A DNA stretch of 64,000 bases, taken from Sulfurovum sp. (GTDB lineage: Bacteria; Campylobacterota; Campylobacteria; Campylobacterales; Sulfurovaceae). Each line of letters starts with the position of its first letter. Within the stretch, counting starts at the first letter, position 1. The stretch covers positions 248,001 to 312,000 of the forward strand of contig JAJPEU010000010.1 of NCBI GenBank assembly GCA_021166685.1, written 5' to 3'. The translations under genes were made by a program, and so were the position numbers. Shown here piece after piece: positions 61,967 to 64,000 of the stretch. The notes under the pieces are model-generated. The model saw only the letters and a list, made by a program, of their open reading frames with translations, did not search any database and was not told the DNA's origin.

Positions 61967-63985
61967 TTATAGCAGCACCTGCTCCATCATCTGAACAAAT
62001 CCTCCAATCTTTTCAATCGGTTCTTTTTGCAAATAGAGTTGTTTAATGCGTTTGAGAACCATCGCTTCGATGCCTTCCAAATTTGATAATTTTATCTCTT
62101 TTTGCAAATTGGCATAGACTGCATCCGAAAGCGGTTCGAGATTTTGATGCCGGTTTGCCTGATTCATAAAGACCCATATCTCTTCTAAAGTTTTCGAGTG
62201 CTCGATCTTTTCTTTGAGGATAGATATGTTTGCATCCAGCAAACGATCCTCAAACTTCTGCGTAAATAGTCTCCAGCACCTATATTTGTCAAGTTCCCAC
62301 ACTTCGCCGCTGAAACCTTCTTCTTTGAATGATTGGACGAAGTCGCTAATTCTGCTTAGGCCGTGCAAAGATTTGATTGCAATAAACTTCTGCGGTTTTT
62401 TGACAATAAAAGCTTGCAGCGCATGAATATGCCTGGAGACTTCAGCCGTAAACGGAAAAAACGGGTCATGATTTTCCAGCAAATTCCTCAGATACAGCAT
62501 GCTGATCTCTTTTTGCAATTTTTGAACAAATGCCACATCAAAGAGCGCTTCAAGCTCTTCTTTGGTACTGCTCTTTTCTAGCAATGTGTGATGACGGCAC
62601 ACACTGCACTCCATGTACAGATCGCCGTCTTTGGTAAAATAGCGTGTTTTCTCGTCTGCAATCAAACCGCAGGCTTTGCATTCTAAGCCTTTTTTTTCAA
62701 TGCCCTGCTCATCGCCACATGAAGCGCAAACCCTGTAAACGCTGTTGTATTTTTCACTAACGCGCGTAAAAAAAGTATCGCCTCCGCACTCTTTGCATAC
62801 GGGCTTCATTTTTGCTTTAGGCTGCCTTTCCTCGATAGGTTTTGTGGGCAGCCCCAGCGTGTCAATCACGTTTGAGCAATCTAAAATGATTGCATCTTGT
62901 TTCCCTTCGCTCAATCTAAGAGCACGGCCAACCATTTGGCGGTAAAGATTCTGAGATTGCGTGGCTCTTGCCAGCACAATGCAGTCTGTCGCCGGATAAT
63001 CAAATCCTGTTGTAAGCATCATCGGATTGGAGAGCATTTTGAGTTTTCCTTCCTTGTAGTCGTCCATAATCCGGTCTTGCTCAATCTTTGAAAGTTTTGA
63101 GTGGATTGCTTTGGCCGGCACTCCATGATCACTGTAAGCTTGCGCCATTGCTTCTGCATGTGCGATATTGATGCAAAAAGCCAATGATGCTTTTCTTTGG
63201 ATGATGACATCTTTTGTGCTTTGAACTATTTTTAAAATGTTTTCTTGATTGTTAAAAGCTTTGTCCAATTCGTTTTGATTATAGTCTCCGCCGACTAAAC
63301 CGATAGGCGAAAGATCGACTTTGACCGGCGCATAGCACAACGGATAGACCAGGTAGCCGTTTTCAAGCATATACTTAAGTCCGTACTTGTCGATATGATA
63401 TCCAAAACCTTTCAGCAAAACGCCGTCTTGGTCATACGGCGTAGCAGATAAGCCGATCAGTCTGCCGTCAAACTCTTCAAGCAGCTGCTCGATCATCTTG
63501 CCGCTGAAACCATAATGGATCTCATCAATGATGATCATCGTAGGATCAAACCCAAGTTCTCTTTTATGCGCTGTTTGCAGCGTTGAGATAAACATATGAC
63601 AACCTGCATCGTACTCGCCCGGACCATGGATGATTTGGGGGCGGAGTTCCAAAAACGTCTCTTGCAATTGTTTCAATAAGATAACTTTCGGGGCGACGAC
63701 CAAAACGATACCGCCTTTTTCTATCTCATCCTTGGCTATTTGCGATGCTATCACAGACTTTCCGGCCCCTGTCGGCGCTTCGATTAAGACGGATGTATCA
63801 AGAATCGAAACTTGTTTGATGATGCTCTCCTGATAGGATCTCAGCCGAAATTTATCCGGCCGCTTCTCTTTGGGCAGCAGTCTGTATGTATAGGGCCTCG
63901 TGTTCAAATTGATTGATATGAGGTTGAATTTTTCTGCATAGTAAGACGGATGTTGAAACTCCTGTTTGGAGCGGTATTCGGGCAT
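61967..63985 (-). CDS. DEAD/DEAH-box helicase family protein with zinc-finger segment
   Basis: IEAPTGAGKSVIASQIAKDE, IIIDEIHYGFSG, LIGLSATPYDQDG, QMVGRALRLSEGKQDAIILDCSN; multiple CxxC pairs. Confidence 0.88.
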   Translation of the reverse strand: MPEYRSKQEFQHPSYYAEKFNLISINLNTRPYTYRLLPKEKRPDKFRLRSYQESIIKQVSILDTSVLIEAPTGAGKSVIASQIAKDEIEKGGIVLVVAPKVILLKQLQETFLELRPQIIHGPGEYDAGCHMFISTLQTAHKRELGFDPTMIIIDEIHYGFSGKMIEQLLEEFDGRLIGLSATPYDQDGVLLKGFGYHIDKYGLKYMLENGYLVYPLCYAPVKVDLSPIGLVGGDYNQNELDKAFNNQENILKIVQSTKDVIIQRKASLAFCINIAHAEAMAQAYSDHGVPAKAIHSKLSKIEQDRIMDDYKEGKLKMLSNPMMLTTGFDYPATDCIVLARATQSQNLYRQMVGRALRLSEGKQDAIILDCSNVIDTLGLPTKPIEERQPKAKMKPVCKECGGDTFFTRVSEKYNSVYRVCASCGDEQGIEKKGLECKACGLIADEKTRYFTKDGDLYMECSVCRHHTLLEKSSTKEELEALFDVAFVQKLQKEISMLYLRNLLENHDPFFPFTAEVSRHIHALQAFIVKKPQKFIAIKSLHGLSRISDFVQSFKEEGFSGEVWELDKYRCWRLFTQKFEDRLLDANISILKEKIEHSKTLEEIWVFMNQANRHQNLEPLSDAVYANLQKEIKLSNLEGIEAMVLKRIKQLYLQKEPIEKIGGFVQMMEQVLL

Positions 63986-64000
63986 AGTGTATATCCGATA

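Overview
This 64 kb window is a Campylobacterota-like chromosome segment (inferred from gene content and order), mostly dense housekeeping and metabolic genes. Recognisable genes include proB, mogA, a cardiolipin synthase, magIII-like, murA, truD, thiL, a fumarate reductase/succinate dehydrogenase with a CCG-domain subunit, an acs/actP acetate cluster with a two-component system, and ribBA. At about 43.1-43.5 kb are tRNA-Gln and two initiator tRNA-fMet genes. An integrated element follows (about 43.3/43.5-61.1 kb). It is bounded by a 52-nt direct repeat of the tRNA-fMet 3' end (51/52 identical) and carries a tyrosine integrase, an AlpA-like regulator, a P4/D5-type primase-helicase, an ArdA antirestriction operon with recombination-like genes, and a type I R-M operon. 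The R-M operon has an unusual order: hsdM-hsdS-[HipA_2-like kinase]-[DUF3037]-hsdR. Beyond the right att site there are signs of a second, decayed island: another arm-like repeat pair, an IS30 transposase remnant and an FtsZ N-terminal fragment. The strongest candidates for new biology are the HipA_2/DUF3037 pair between hsdS and hsdR, and an M6 metalloprotease followed by a separately encoded, secreted propeptide-like protein. All family assignments come from reading the translated proteins; no database search was run.
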